Below are positions 19,797-27,998 of a stretch of 64,000 bases of DNA, in pieces. Every line of letters begins with the position of its first letter. Position 1 is the first letter of the stretch. The stretch comes from Frondihabitans sp. Leaf304 (GTDB lineage: Bacteria > Actinomycetota > Actinomycetes > Actinomycetales > Microbacteriaceae). A model generated the notes under the pieces. That model saw only the letters and a program-made list of their open reading frames with translations, was not told the DNA's origin and ran no database searches. The translations under genes were made by a program, and so were the position numbers. The stretch spans positions 1,939,270-2,003,269 of the forward strand of contig NZ_LMNV01000002.1 in NCBI RefSeq assembly GCF_001423105.1, read 5' to 3'.

Positions 19797-19841
19797 GAAG
19801 GCTCCACCCGATGACCCGAAAAAACAGACAGTTTTCTTATG

Positions 19842-19950
19842 CAACACCAGCCGCACTGGGGGGCGGCTGTGCCTCGCTCGGACTCAAGACAGTGAGCCGA
19901 CTGGGAGGGACCCGAGAACTGGGGGAATAGAGCGTGTCGCGCTGGTGTTG
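19842..19950. promoter_or_regulatory. 10-bp inverted repeat spanning the KimA-like promoter region
   Basis: CAACACCAGC (19842-19851) and GCTGGTGTTG (19941-19950) are perfectly inverted, 89 bp apart; the right arm runs into the -35 box. It might be a looping operator pair or the closing stem of a structured RNA from an upstream start. It did not match the c-di-AMP riboswitch pattern I know. Confidence 0.4.
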
Positions 19951-19975
19951 ACAGCCGATTGCACGCGATTAGGCT
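19948..19975 (+). promoter_or_regulatory. sigma-70-type promoter of the KimA-like gene
   Basis: TTGACA (19948-19953), 16-nt spacer, TAGGCT (19970-19975). The predicted start of transcription coincides with or lies 1-2 nt before the GTG at 19984, and no Shine-Dalgarno sequence precedes that codon, so the message should be leaderless. Confidence 0.7.
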
Positions 19976-19983
19976 TGCGGCTC

Positions 19984-22191
19984 GTGAGTAACGACGTTCG
20001 GTCTCCCAAGCGCTGGCTGATCGGCGAGCCCCTCTCCTCCGAGAAGCTCGAGGGGCAGCTCCTTCCCAAGCACCTCGCGCTCCCCATCTTCGCGAGCGAC
20101 CCCCTGAGCTCCGTGGCCTACGCGCCGCAGGAGCTCCTGATGATCCTGCTGATCGGCGGGCTGGGGTTCCTCACTCTCGCGCCGGGCGTCGCGGCGGCGG
20201 TCGTGATCCTTCTGATCGTCGTCGTCCTCTCGTACCGGCAGCTCATCAAGGCGTATCCGTCGGGCGGCGGCGACTACGAGGTCGCCCGCAAGAACCTGGG
20301 CGAGAAGCCCGGCCTCATCGTCGCGTCGGCCCTGCTCGTCGACTACGTCATGACCGTGGCCGTCTCGGTCGCGTCGGGCGTCGACAACATCATCTCGGCG
20401 CTGCCCGAGCTGAACGGCATCCGCGTCGAGATGGCGATCTTCTTCGTGATCCTGCTCGCCGCCGTGAACCTTCGCGGTGTCCGCGAATCCGGCAAAGCCT
20501 TCGCGGTGCCGACCTACCTCTTCATCACCAGCGTGTTCGTGATGATCATCGTGGCCCTCGTGCGCACCGCGATGGGCGACGCACCGGTCGCCGAGAGCGC
20601 CGGCTACACCGTGCAGGGCGACAACGTGGCCCACGCGGCGTTCGTCCTTCTCCTCCTCCGCGCTTTCGCCTCCGGCTGCTCGGCTCTCACCGGCGTCGAG
20701 GCGATCGCCAACGGCGTGCCCGCCTTCCGGCTCCCCAAGGTCAAGAACGCGCAGAAGACCCTCGTGCTCATGGGTGGCATCGCGATCGTGCTGTTCGCCG
20801 GTCTCGTCTCGGTGGCACTCATCTCGAAGGTGCACTACGCCGAGCGCGCCTGCGACCTGATCGGCATGGCGAACTGCGCGACGACTCCGCAGCCGAGCCT
20901 GATCTCGCAGGTGGCGAGCGCGGTCTTCGGCCCGGGCAGCATCGCCTTCTACGTGATCCAGGCCGTCACGGCGGCCGTGCTGCTTCTCGCCGCGAACACG
21001 GCCTTCAACGGCTTCCCGCTCCTCGGCTCCATCCTCGCGCGCGACACCTACGCCCCCAAGGCGCTCAACAGCCGCGGCGACCGACTCATCTACTCGAACG
21101 GCGTCATCGTGCTCGCGGTCATCGCGAGCGTGATCCTGCTCATCTTCCGGGCGAACGTCACCCAGCTGATCCAGCTGTACATCATCGGCGTCTTCGTGTC
21201 GTTCACACTCGGCCAGACCGGCATGGTGCGCCACTGGCTGCGGCTCCTGCGCGATCCCGCGACCGTCGACCGGGGTCAGATCAAGCGCTCGCTGACGATC
21301 AACCTGATCGGCGCGATCATGACGTTCACGGTGCTCGTGGTCGTCACCATCACGAAGTTCACACACGGCGCCTGGATCGTCTTCGTCGTGATGCCAATCC
21401 TGTTCACCCTCATGCTCGGCGTCAACCGCTACTACCGCGACGTCGATGTCGAGGTGGAGGTCGACGAGACCACTACCTTCGGCGCATCGGGCGACCACGC
21501 GATCGTGCTGGTCGGCAAGATGCAGAAGCCCGTGCTCAAGGCGATCGACTACGCCATTGCGGCTCGGCACGACACTCTGGAGGCCATCCACGTCGCCGTC
21601 GACCATGAGTCGACCGACCGCCTGCAAAAGCAGTGGGACGACATGAACATCGACGTCCCGCTCATCATCATCCCGTCGCCCTACCGCGACGTAGCCGTGC
21701 CCGTGATCAAGTACATCAAGGCGCACCGCGAAGAATTCGGCGCCGAGGTCGTCACCGTCTACACCCCGATCTACATCGTCGGGCACTGGTGGGAGTCACT
21801 GCTCCACAACCACAGAAGCCGAAGGATCCGCCAGAAGCTCATGCTCGCCCACGGCGTCACGGTGGCGCTCGTGCCGTGGCTCCTCGACTCGTCCGAGTTG
21901 CTCTACGGCCGTCGCTCGCGGGTCTTCCCGGGCCAGGACCGCTCCGGAGAACCGCGCCGCCCGGTGAAACCCGTGCCGCGGAGCATGCACGCCGATGCGG
22001 CCTCGGCGAGAATCGCCCAGGCGGAGGCCGACAAGGCCATGGCCGCCGCGAACGCCGCTGCGCCGAAGCACGACCAGCACGGCGGTACCACCACGAAGTC
22101 GCGCCGCAAGGCCGCTGCCGCCCGGTCGACGGCCCGCAACAGCGCGTCGGCGCCCTCGAAGAAGTCGCAGGACGACCCGCCGCGTCGCTAG
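19984..22191 (+). CDS. APC-superfamily permease, KimA-like potassium transporter
   Basis: A 735-residue protein. About twelve helices follow the family start LPKHLALPIFASDPLSSVAY; then a soluble USP-like alpha/beta domain (from about residue 500, HAIVLVGKMQKPVLKAIDYA) and an Ala/Lys/Arg-rich tail of about 80 residues. This architecture matches KimA (YdaO), the c-di-AMP-controlled K+/H+ symporter of Bacillus, more than plain amino-acid permeases. Potassium uptake is therefore the best guess; amino-acid transport is the alternative. The start is fixed by the TTGACA/TAGGCT promoter and loss of similarity upstream. The hairpin 22207-22290 terminates it. Confidence 0.85.
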   Translation: MSNDVRSPKRWLIGEPLSSEKLEGQLLPKHLALPIFASDPLSSVAYAPQELLMILLIGGLGFLTLAPGVAAAVVILLIVVVLSYRQLIKAYPSGGGDYEVARKNLGEKPGLIVASALLVDYVMTVAVSVASGVDNIISALPELNGIRVEMAIFFVILLAAVNLRGVRESGKAFAVPTYLFITSVFVMIIVALVRTAMGDAPVAESAGYTVQGDNVAHAAFVLLLLRAFASGCSALTGVEAIANGVPAFRLPKVKNAQKTLVLMGGIAIVLFAGLVSVALISKVHYAERACDLIGMANCATTPQPSLISQVASAVFGPGSIAFYVIQAVTAAVLLLAANTAFNGFPLLGSILARDTYAPKALNSRGDRLIYSNGVIVLAVIASVILLIFRANVTQLIQLYIIGVFVSFTLGQTGMVRHWLRLLRDPATVDRGQIKRSLTINLIGAIMTFTVLVVVTITKFTHGAWIVFVVMPILFTLMLGVNRYYRDVDVEVEVDETTTFGASGDHAIVLVGKMQKPVLKAIDYAIAARHDTLEAIHVAVDHESTDRLQKQWDDMNIDVPLIIIPSPYRDVAVPVIKYIKAHREEFGAEVVTVYTPIYIVGHWWESLLHNHRSRRIRQKLMLAHGVTVALVPWLLDSSELLYGRRSRVFPGQDRSGEPRRPVKPVPRSMHADAASARIAQAEADKAMAAANAAAPKHDQHGGTTTKSRRKAAAARSTARNSASAPSKKSQDDPPRR

Positions 22192-22206
22192 CCCCCGCCT
22201 CCCCTC

Positions 22207-22290
22207 CCGAATTTGAAGGAGAAAAGCGCCGATCCGCGAAAGTGAGGCGGATCGGCGCGGCGTGTCGGCCGGGATCTCCTTCAAATTCGG
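22207..22290. repeat. nested hairpin element, type A copy 1
   Basis: Outer 16-bp perfect arms CCGAATTTGAAGGAGA (22207-22222) and its complement (22275-22290) enclose an inner perfect 12-bp hairpin GCGCCGATCCGC / GCGGATCGGCGC (22226-22237, 22247-22258). It lies between convergent genes and probably terminates both. The same outer arms recur at 37207-37296 and 52766-52850. Confidence 0.9.
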
Positions 22291-22301
22291 AAGCGACCGG
22301 G

Positions 22302-23438
22302 CTAGCGCGAGCGAGACAGAGCCAGCAGCACCTGTCGCGCGACGACCCGCCCGGCCCGGTTGGCCCCGATCGTCGACGCCTGCGGCCCGTAGCCCGCGAA
22401 GAACACCCGCCGATCCACCGTCGAGACACCCCGCTCGACGGCCACGCCGCCCTGGGCGCTCCGCAGGCCGAGGGGTGCGAGATGCCGCAGCTCGGGCCGG
22501 AACCCGGTCGCCCAGATGATCGCGTCGGCCGGGGCGAAGGATCCGTCGCCCCACCGCACCCCGTCTTTCTCGATCGAGGCGAACATCGGCCGATCGACCA
22601 GCACCCCACGGTCGATGCCGGCGCGATTGCGACGCGTCATGGGCACCCCCGTGCCGCTCACGATGCTCGGGAGTGCGAGCCCCAGCTTCGCCGCCTCGTC
22701 TTGCTCGCCGACCGCCGCGAGCCCCATCTCGACGCCGAGCTCCTGCTGGTCGAACCACTCGACCGGTCGCCTCGTCGCCCAGGTCGTCGTCGCGCCCACC
22801 CTCTCGAGCTCCAGGAGGAATCCGATGGCGCTCGTTCCCCCGCCCACGACCACGACGTCTTGCCCGGCGAACTCATCGGCGGAGACGTACTCGGCTGTGG
22901 TCAGCTGCCGACCGGCGAAGTCGTCGCGACCGGGGTAGTACGGGCGGAAGGGCGAGCCCCACGTCCCCGTGGCGTTGACCACGATCTCGGTGGTGAGGGT
23001 CTCGGTCTCGGCGGGAGAGCTGGATCCTGATGCGTGAGCGAACTCGACGACGAGGTCGCCGTCGCCCGACTCGTCGACCCGGCGGACTTCGACCGGGCGG
23101 CGCACCCGGAGGTCGTAGTACCGCTCGTAGCGGTCGTAGTAGTCGGAGACGATGTCGCGCGCCGGCACGCTCCGGTCGGCGGTGTCGAAACTGAGGCCGA
23201 GGTCGGCGAGGCCGGGGAGGTCGTTGACCTTGTGGGCGGTGCCGAGACGGAGCGCTCTCCAGCGGAACTGCCAGGCTCCCCCAGTGCTGGGGCCGCGGTC
23301 GACGACGACGAAGTCGGAGCCCGGTACGAGACCGAACCGGCGGAGGTAGTAGGCGACCGAAAGTCCGGCCTGACCGGCACCGATGATGACGACCCTGGTT
23401 CGCGGAGCGGCAGAGGGGGCTCCTGATGCGACAACCAT
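22302..23438 (-). CDS. FAD/NAD(P)-binding monooxygenase-like oxidoreductase (CzcO-type)
   Basis: A 378-residue flavoprotein of the flavin-containing monooxygenase / Trk-type group. FAD site VVIIGAGQAGLSVAYYL is near the N terminus, STGGAWQFRW resembles the second FAD motif, the NADP(H) Rossmann motif VVVVGGGTSAIGFLLEL is central, and WATGFRPEL is the C-terminal ATG motif of this superfamily. Possible roles are N- or S-oxygenation of small molecules; the substrate is unknown. I choose ATG 23438, which has CAGAAT exactly 6 nt upstream, over 23486. It is divergent from the DUF3073 gene. Confidence 0.85.
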   Translation of the reverse strand: MVVASGAPSAAPRTRVVIIGAGQAGLSVAYYLRRFGLVPGSDFVVVDRGPSTGGAWQFRWRALRLGTAHKVNDLPGLADLGLSFDTADRSVPARDIVSDYYDRYERYYDLRVRRPVEVRRVDESGDGDLVVEFAHASGSSSPAETETLTTEIVVNATGTWGSPFRPYYPGRDDFAGRQLTTAEYVSADEFAGQDVVVVGGGTSAIGFLLELERVGATTTWATRRPVEWFDQQELGVEMGLAAVGEQDEAAKLGLALPSIVSGTGVPMTRRNRAGIDRGVLVDRPMFASIEKDGVRWGDGSFAPADAIIWATGFRPELRHLAPLGLRSAQGGVAVERGVSTVDRRVFFAGYGPQASTIGANRAGRVVARQVLLALSRSR

Positions 23439-23555
23439 GCATCCATTCTGGCCGTAGCTCGACTCGGGGTCGTGCCGTGCGGGCACATGCTAAGGTTGCG
23501 GTTAGTTTTGCACCATTTACCTGTCGGTAGTTCCCGGGCTCGGTGGTGATTCCAG

Positions 23556-23571
23556 TCGAAGCGCGCTTCGA
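23556..23571. promoter_or_regulatory. 16-bp perfect palindrome upstream of the DUF3073 gene
   Basis: TCGAAGCGCGCTTCGA is fully self-complementary and lies 52 bp before the DUF3073 start. It recalls the actinobacterial LexA box (TCGAAC-N4-GTTCGA) but differs at the sixth base of each half-site, so I do not call it an SOS box. Possible operator of unknown protein. Confidence 0.4.
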
Positions 23572-23622
23572 TTCGAGTCGCATCTGCAGTCAACCGGAAC
23601 CAGAATCACGAGGGGGTCTCGC

Positions 23623-23859
23623 ATGGGGCGTGGCCGTCAAAAAGCCAAGCACACCAAGGTTGCCCGCGAGCTGAAGTACTTCAGCCCGGACACCAACTAC
23701 GGTGCGCTCGAAAAAGAGCTCTCCAGCCCGCACGGCGACGACAATTACGTCGACAAGTGGGCCGACGAGGTAGAAGAAGACGACACCGATGACCAGTACG
23801 TCGACAAGTACGCCGACGACTTCGTCGAGCACGACGAGCCGCAGCACAAGTCGGCCTGA
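23623..23859 (+). CDS. DUF3073 family protein
   Basis: A 78-residue hydrophilic protein starting MGRGRQKAKHTKVARELKYF, the signature of DUF3073, an actinobacteria-specific family of unknown function. The basic start is followed by an acidic half with two similar segments, YVDKWADE and YVDKYADDF. In many actinobacteria this gene sits directly downstream of purM; here purM is 540 bp away on the opposite strand. It is preceded by a possible palindromic operator and followed by a clean terminator. No purine-specific motif is visible. Confidence 0.93.
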   Translation: MGRGRQKAKHTKVARELKYFSPDTNYGALEKELSSPHGDDNYVDKWADEVEEDDTDDQYVDKYADDFVEHDEPQHKSA

Positions 23860-23886
23860 GCGCTCGCTGGGCGAACATCGCAGCGA

Positions 23887-23914
23887 AATGCCGCTTCCTT
23901 CGGGAGGCGGCATT
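23887..23914 (+). terminator. terminator hairpin of the DUF3073 gene
   Basis: AATGCCGCTTCC (23887-23898), TTCG tetraloop, GGAGGCGGCATT (23903-23914): a 12-bp stem with one G-T pair, 28 nt after the stop codon. Confidence 0.9.
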
Positions 23915-23939
23915 CGTCATTCGAGATGCGGGCGACGGC

Positions 23940-24134
23940 TCAGTGGAATGCGGCCGTCACCGCGGGCATGAGGGCTAGGGCGATGACGAAGAGTCCGCCA
24001 GCCGCCGTGAATGCAGCGGTGCGACGCCCGCCGGTGATCGCGGTGAATGTCTGCGCCGGAGCCTCGTCGGGCACCTCGACGGTGCGGACGACGACCTCGT
24101 GATCGATGACGGTGACTGTGCGGGTGAAAGACAT
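23940..24134 (-). CDS. small single-pass membrane protein
   Basis: A 64-residue protein. The first 38 residues are soluble (MSFTRTVTVIDHEVVVRTVE onwards, many Val/Thr/Glu) and are followed by one hydrophobic helix near 41-62 (AAFTAAGGLFVIALALMPAV). AGAGGA lies 9 nt before the ATG. Codon usage fits its neighbours. I recognise no family. It sits between the DUF3073 gene, convergent, and purM, co-directional 263 bp upstream. Probably a real small membrane protein of unknown role. Confidence 0.6.
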   Translation of the reverse strand: MSFTRTVTVIDHEVVVRTVEVPDEAPAQTFTAITGGRRTAAFTAAGGLFVIALALMPAVTAAFH

Positions 24135-24290
24135 CGGGTGGTCCTCTGGGGTGATGTGGCGTCATTGCCGTGCCGCTCATCGTTGAGCAACCATCACAGA
24201 GTACGTCGAAATCGCCCGTTTGTCCCGCGAAATGCGGACTCCGCTGTTCCCGACCTGTGCCCCGCCGGTCCCCCGTTTAGGCGGCTGCGC

Positions 24291-24345
24291 TCGTCGGGCC
24301 AGCGAGATGGCCTGAACTTCAGGATCCGGCGGAGCCGCCCGACGA
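24291..24345. repeat. nested hairpin downstream of purM
   Basis: TCGTCGGGC (24291-24299) pairs with GCCCGACGA (24337-24345); the loop holds a second perfect hairpin CCTGAAcTTCAGG (24311-24323) and an AGGATCCG word. It lies 50-110 nt beyond the purM stop on the minus strand and probably ends that transcript. Confidence 0.6.
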
Positions 24346-24397
24346 TTCGGCCATTTGGCGCGCCCCGACCCGCGAGGCTCGGCAACCGCCGCTCGGC

Positions 24398-25555
24398 TCA
24401 GCCCGCGTAGGCCCCGACGAGCCGCACGGCCCCGCCGTCGACGCCCTTGGCGCCCTGCTCGAAGCCGCTGAGGTCGCGGATGCCGACCGACACGGCACCG
24501 ACCTGCCAGGTGTGAATTCCACTTGCTTCGAGGTGGGCAGTCACCGCGACCGCGGAGTCGCGCGCGACGACGGCGATCATGCCGATGCCGAGGTTCCAGG
24601 TGCCCTCGCTCGACTCGAGGGTCGACCCGGCGATGTCGCTCAGCACACGGAAGACCGGGGCCGGCGACCAGGAGCCGCGGTCGACCTCGGTCCAGGATCC
24701 GACCGGCAGCACTCGAGCGAGGTTGGCGGCGATCCCGCCTCCGGTCACGTGGCTCAGCGCATGAACGCTCCCTCGGAGCGACGGCTCGTCGAGCACGGCC
24801 AGCAGGGGCGACGTGTAGAGGCGTGTGGGCTCGAGGAGCACCTCGCCGATGACGCCGCCGAGGTCGGCGTTCGAGTCGCTGTAGCCGAGGTCGGCCGAGC
24901 GCAGGATGTGGCGCACGAGCGAGAAGCCGTTGGAGTGGAGGCCGGACGACTCCAGCGCGAGCACCACGTCGCCCTCCTCGACGAGGTGCGGCCCGAGCTG
25001 AGAGCCCGACTCGACCGCGCCCACCGCAGCCCCCGCGACGTCGTAGTCGTCGGGTCCGAGCAGGCCGGGGTGCTCAGCGGTCTCGCCGCCGACGAGGGCC
25101 GTGCCGGTCGCCGAGCAGCCGCGGGCGATACCGGCGACGATGTCGGCGATGCGTGAGGGGACAACCTTGCCGCAGGCGATGTAGTCGGTCATGAAAAGGG
25201 GCTTGGCGCCGACCACCACGATGTCGTCGACGACCATGCCGACGAGGTCTTGGCCGATGGTGTCGTGCTTGTCGAGCGCCTGCGCGATGGCGACCTTCGT
25301 GCCGACCCCGTCGGTGCTCGTGGCGAGCAGCGGGCGGTCGAAGCTCTTGAGGAACGAGACGTCGAAGAGGCCCGCGAAACCGCCGACCCCACCCATCACG
25401 TTGGTGGTGTGCGTGGCCGAGACGGCCGACTTCATCAACTCGACGGCGAGGTCACCGGCGGCGGTGTCGACTCCGGCCGCCGCATACGAACTCGAGGCGG
25501 ACGCAACGGAGCTCGAGACGTTCGAGGCGGCGGAGTTGGTCAATTCTCGTTCCAA
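24398..25555 (-). CDS. purM: phosphoribosylformylglycinamidine cyclo-ligase (AIR synthetase)
   Basis: Catalyses ATP-dependent ring closure of FGAM to AIR, step five of purine synthesis. The sequence has AAAGVDTAAGD, TNVMGGVGGFAGLFD, STDGVGTKVAIA, GMVVDDIVVVGAKPLFMTDY, GETAEHPG and SHVTGGGIAANLARVLP, all PurM hallmarks. The core begins near residue 25; the first 25 residues are a Ser/Ala-rich extension. No ATG precedes the core, so a TTG at 25555 (or 25543) must be the start. It is divergent from purF, which is unusual: in most actinobacteria purF-purM are co-directional neighbours. A hairpin at 24291-24345 follows. Confidence 0.94.
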   Translation of the reverse strand: MERELTNSAASNVSSSVASASSSYAAAGVDTAAGDLAVELMKSAVSATHTTNVMGGVGGFAGLFDVSFLKSFDRPLLATSTDGVGTKVAIAQALDKHDTIGQDLVGMVVDDIVVVGAKPLFMTDYIACGKVVPSRIADIVAGIARGCSATGTALVGGETAEHPGLLGPDDYDVAGAAVGAVESGSQLGPHLVEEGDVVLALESSGLHSNGFSLVRHILRSADLGYSDSNADLGGVIGEVLLEPTRLYTSPLLAVLDEPSLRGSVHALSHVTGGGIAANLARVLPVGSWTEVDRGSWSPAPVFRVLSDIAGSTLESSEGTWNLGIGMIAVVARDSAVAVTAHLEASGIHTWQVGAVSVGIRDLSGFEQGAKGVDGGAVRLVGAYAG

Positions 25556-25614
25556 TCGCAGGCATGACAGACTGTCTGGGTAAGCCCAACTCTACGGTCT
25601 GGAGCCAGCTGCGC

Positions 25615-27078
25615 ATGTGCGGCATCGTCGGTCTCGTCGCGCACGAGCCAGCAAACCAACTCGTCTACGACGCCCTCCTCCTGCTTCAGCACCGGGGGCA
25701 AGACTCGACCGGAATCGCTACCGCAGAAGGCAGCATCTTCCACGTCTCGAAAACCCGCGGCCAGGTTCGCGAGGGCTTCCGCACCCGCGACATGCGGGGT
25801 CTCCTCGGCAACATGGGCATCGGCCACGTGCGCTACGCGACCAAGGGCGCCGCCTCGAACGAGCAGGAGGCGCAGCCGTTCTACGTGAATGCGCCCTACG
25901 GCATCACGCTCATTCACAACGGCAACCTCACCAACACGCGTGAGCTGACGAGCGAGCTGTTCCACATCGACCGTCGGCACCTCAACACGAACAGCGACAC
26001 CGAGCTCCTGGTGAACGTGCTCGCGCACGAGCTGCAAGAGCAGGTCAACGGCCACGAGCTCGACCCCGAGCAGGTCTTCGCCGCCGTGACGCGCGTGCAC
26101 GATCGCGTCGAGGGCTCGTACGCCGCCATCGCGATGATCGCCGGCCACGGCCTCCTCGCCTTCCGCGACCCGTTCGGCATCCGCCCGCTGATCCTCGGCA
26201 AGCGCCAGGCTCTGAACGGCAGCGGCCGCATGGAGTGGATCGTCGCCTCCGAGAGTCTCGTGCTCGAGTCGGCCGGCTACGAGATCGTCCGCGACGTCGC
26301 TCCCGGCGAAGCCGTATTCGTCACGCTCGACGGCGAGATGGTCTCGAAGCAGTGCCACTCGCGCCCCCGCCTCGTGCCCTGCTCGTTCGAGTACGTCTAC
26401 CTGGCCCGCCCCGACTCGGTGATGAACGGCATCTCGGTCTACGACGCCCGCCTCCGTCTCGGCGACAAGCTCGCCGACACCGTCGCGAAATACGCCCCGA
26501 CGGGCAACATCGACGTAGTTATGCCGATCCCCGACTCGTCGCGCCCCGCGGCCTCACAGGTCGCGCAGAAGCTCGGCATCGAATACCGCGAGGGCTTCTA
26601 CAAGAACCGCTACATCGGCCGCACCTTCATCATGCCGGGGCAGGCGGAGCGCAAGCGCTCGGTCCGTCAGAAGCTCAATGCGATGGGCTCCGAGTTCAAG
26701 GGCAAGAACATCCTGATCGTCGACGACTCGATCGTGCGCGGCACCACCTCGCGCGAGATCGTCGAGATGGCCCGCGCCGCTGGCGCCAACGAGGTCACGT
26801 TCACCTCGGCCGCGCCTCCCGTGCGATTCCCGCACGTCTACGGCATCAACATGCCGACCCGGCAGGAGCTGATCGCGCACGATCGCAAGATCCCCGAGAT
26901 CGCCAAGGTGCTCGGCGCCGACCATCTCATCTACCAGGAGGTCGAAGACATGCGCGCCGCGATCACCGAGGGGTCGAACGTCACCGACCTTGAGATGAGC
27001 TGCTTCACGGGCGACTACGTCACCGGCTCGGTCACCCCCGAATACCTGGCGTGGGTCGAGGCGAACCAGCTCAGCTGA
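25615..27078 (+). CDS. purF: amidophosphoribosyltransferase
   Basis: First enzyme of purine synthesis: PRPP plus glutamine to phosphoribosylamine. It starts MCGIVGLVAHEP, so Cys2 becomes the N-terminal nucleophile of the class II glutaminase domain once Met is removed. HNGNLTN and GHVRYATKG belong to that domain. The transferase half has the PRPP loop ILIVDDSIVRGTTSREIV and ERKRSVRQKLN. The ATG at 25615 is preferred over 25564 because it places Cys next to Met; GGAG lies 10 nt upstream. 487 residues, normal size. Only 59 bp separate it from the divergent purM. Confidence 0.96.
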   Translation: MCGIVGLVAHEPANQLVYDALLLLQHRGQDSTGIATAEGSIFHVSKTRGQVREGFRTRDMRGLLGNMGIGHVRYATKGAASNEQEAQPFYVNAPYGITLIHNGNLTNTRELTSELFHIDRRHLNTNSDTELLVNVLAHELQEQVNGHELDPEQVFAAVTRVHDRVEGSYAAIAMIAGHGLLAFRDPFGIRPLILGKRQALNGSGRMEWIVASESLVLESAGYEIVRDVAPGEAVFVTLDGEMVSKQCHSRPRLVPCSFEYVYLARPDSVMNGISVYDARLRLGDKLADTVAKYAPTGNIDVVMPIPDSSRPAASQVAQKLGIEYREGFYKNRYIGRTFIMPGQAERKRSVRQKLNAMGSEFKGKNILIVDDSIVRGTTSREIVEMARAAGANEVTFTSAAPPVRFPHVYGINMPTRQELIAHDRKIPEIAKVLGADHLIYQEVEDMRAAITEGSNVTDLEMSCFTGDYVTGSVTPEYLAWVEANQLS

Positions 27079-27164
27079 GCCCGGCGCACCCAGCCCCCGC
27101 TCGGGCGGCACCCCCTGTTTCACCCCGTGGTGAGACCGGGCGGGTGCGTAGGCTGATCGGCACC

Positions 27165-27998
27165 ATGTCTGATGCTCCTCCACCCGACCCTGCGATGCGT
27201 TTGCTCGACTCGGTCGCGCCGAGTCGGCCGAGCGGCGACACGGGCACCCCGGCGCTCGGCATTCGCGGCCTGGCCAAGCGGTTCGGCGAGAAGGTCGCGG
27301 TGCAGGGTCTCGATCTCGAGGTTCCCGCCGGATCCTTCTTCGGCCTCGTCGGCCCGAACGGCGCCGGAAAGACCACGACGCTCTCGATGGCGACGGGCCT
27401 GCTCCGCCCCGATGCGGGAGAGATCAGGATCCTGGGCACCGATGTGTGGGCTGATCCCACTGCAGCCAAGCGACTCGTCGGGGTGCTCAGCGACGGGATC
27501 GCCCTCTTCGACCGTCTCAGCGGCGAGCAGCTCATCACCTACCACGGCCTGCTCAACGGCATGGACCGCGAGACCGTGAAGACGCGCACCCGCGACCTGC
27601 TCGACCTGCTCGACATGAACGAGGCGGCCGGCAAGCTCGTCGTCGACTACTCGGCCGGCATGACGAAGAAGATCGCGCTCGCGACAGCTCTGGTGCACGC
27701 ACCACGACTGCTGGTGCTCGACGAGCCGTTCGAGTCGGTCGATCCGGTCTCGGCGGCCAACATCCGCGACATCCTGCACGGCTACGTCGAGTCGGGCGGC
27801 ACGGTGATCGTGTCGAGCCACGCGATGGACATGGTGCAGCGCATGTGCGACCACGTGGCCATCATCGCCTCCGGGCGAGTGCTGACCTCGGGCACCGTCG
27901 ACGAAGTCCGCGGCGGGCGAGACCTCGAAGACGTCTTCGTCGATCTCGTCGGCGGTCGCCACCACACGAGGGGGCCGGAGTGGTTGCGCACCTCCTGA
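27165..27998 (+). CDS. ABC transporter ATP-binding protein
   Basis: A 277-residue ATPase of an exporter-type ABC system. After about 25 extra N-terminal residues come Walker A GPNGAGKTTTLS, a slightly unusual signature DYSAGMTKKIALA in place of LSGGQ, Walker B LLVLDEPFESVDP, and the H-loop VIVSSHAMDM. Its partner is the permease gene that overlaps its end by 19 bp. Start at ATG 27165; a TAGGCT -10 candidate (27149-27154) would leave a leader of only a few nucleotides. The exported substrate is not evident; ATPases of this group often handle lipids, drugs or peptides. Confidence 0.92.
   Translation: MSDAPPPDPAMRLLDSVAPSRPSGDTGTPALGIRGLAKRFGEKVAVQGLDLEVPAGSFFGLVGPNGAGKTTTLSMATGLLRPDAGEIRILGTDVWADPTAAKRLVGVLSDGIALFDRLSGEQLITYHGLLNGMDRETVKTRTRDLLDLLDMNEAAGKLVVDYSAGMTKKIALATALVHAPRLLVLDEPFESVDPVSAANIRDILHGYVESGGTVIVSSHAMDMVQRMCDHVAIIASGRVLTSGTVDEVRGGRDLEDVFVDLVGGRHHTRGPEWLRTS

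Noticed and set aside
19797-19983. c-di-AMP (ydaO) riboswitch before the KimA-like gene
   Set aside because: No GGGGAACC or GGCAGCCGA-type conserved blocks; the best promoter starts transcription at the GTG.
19969-21786. 605-codon minus frame opposite the KimA-like gene
   Set aside because: His/Asp/Arg-biased translation typical of the complement of a hydrophobic transporter gene; no promoter or ribosome site.
23556-23571. LexA/SOS box
   Set aside because: The palindrome TCGAAGCGCGCTTCGA differs from TCGAAC-N4-GTTCGA at a base I believe essential, and DUF3073 has no known SOS link.
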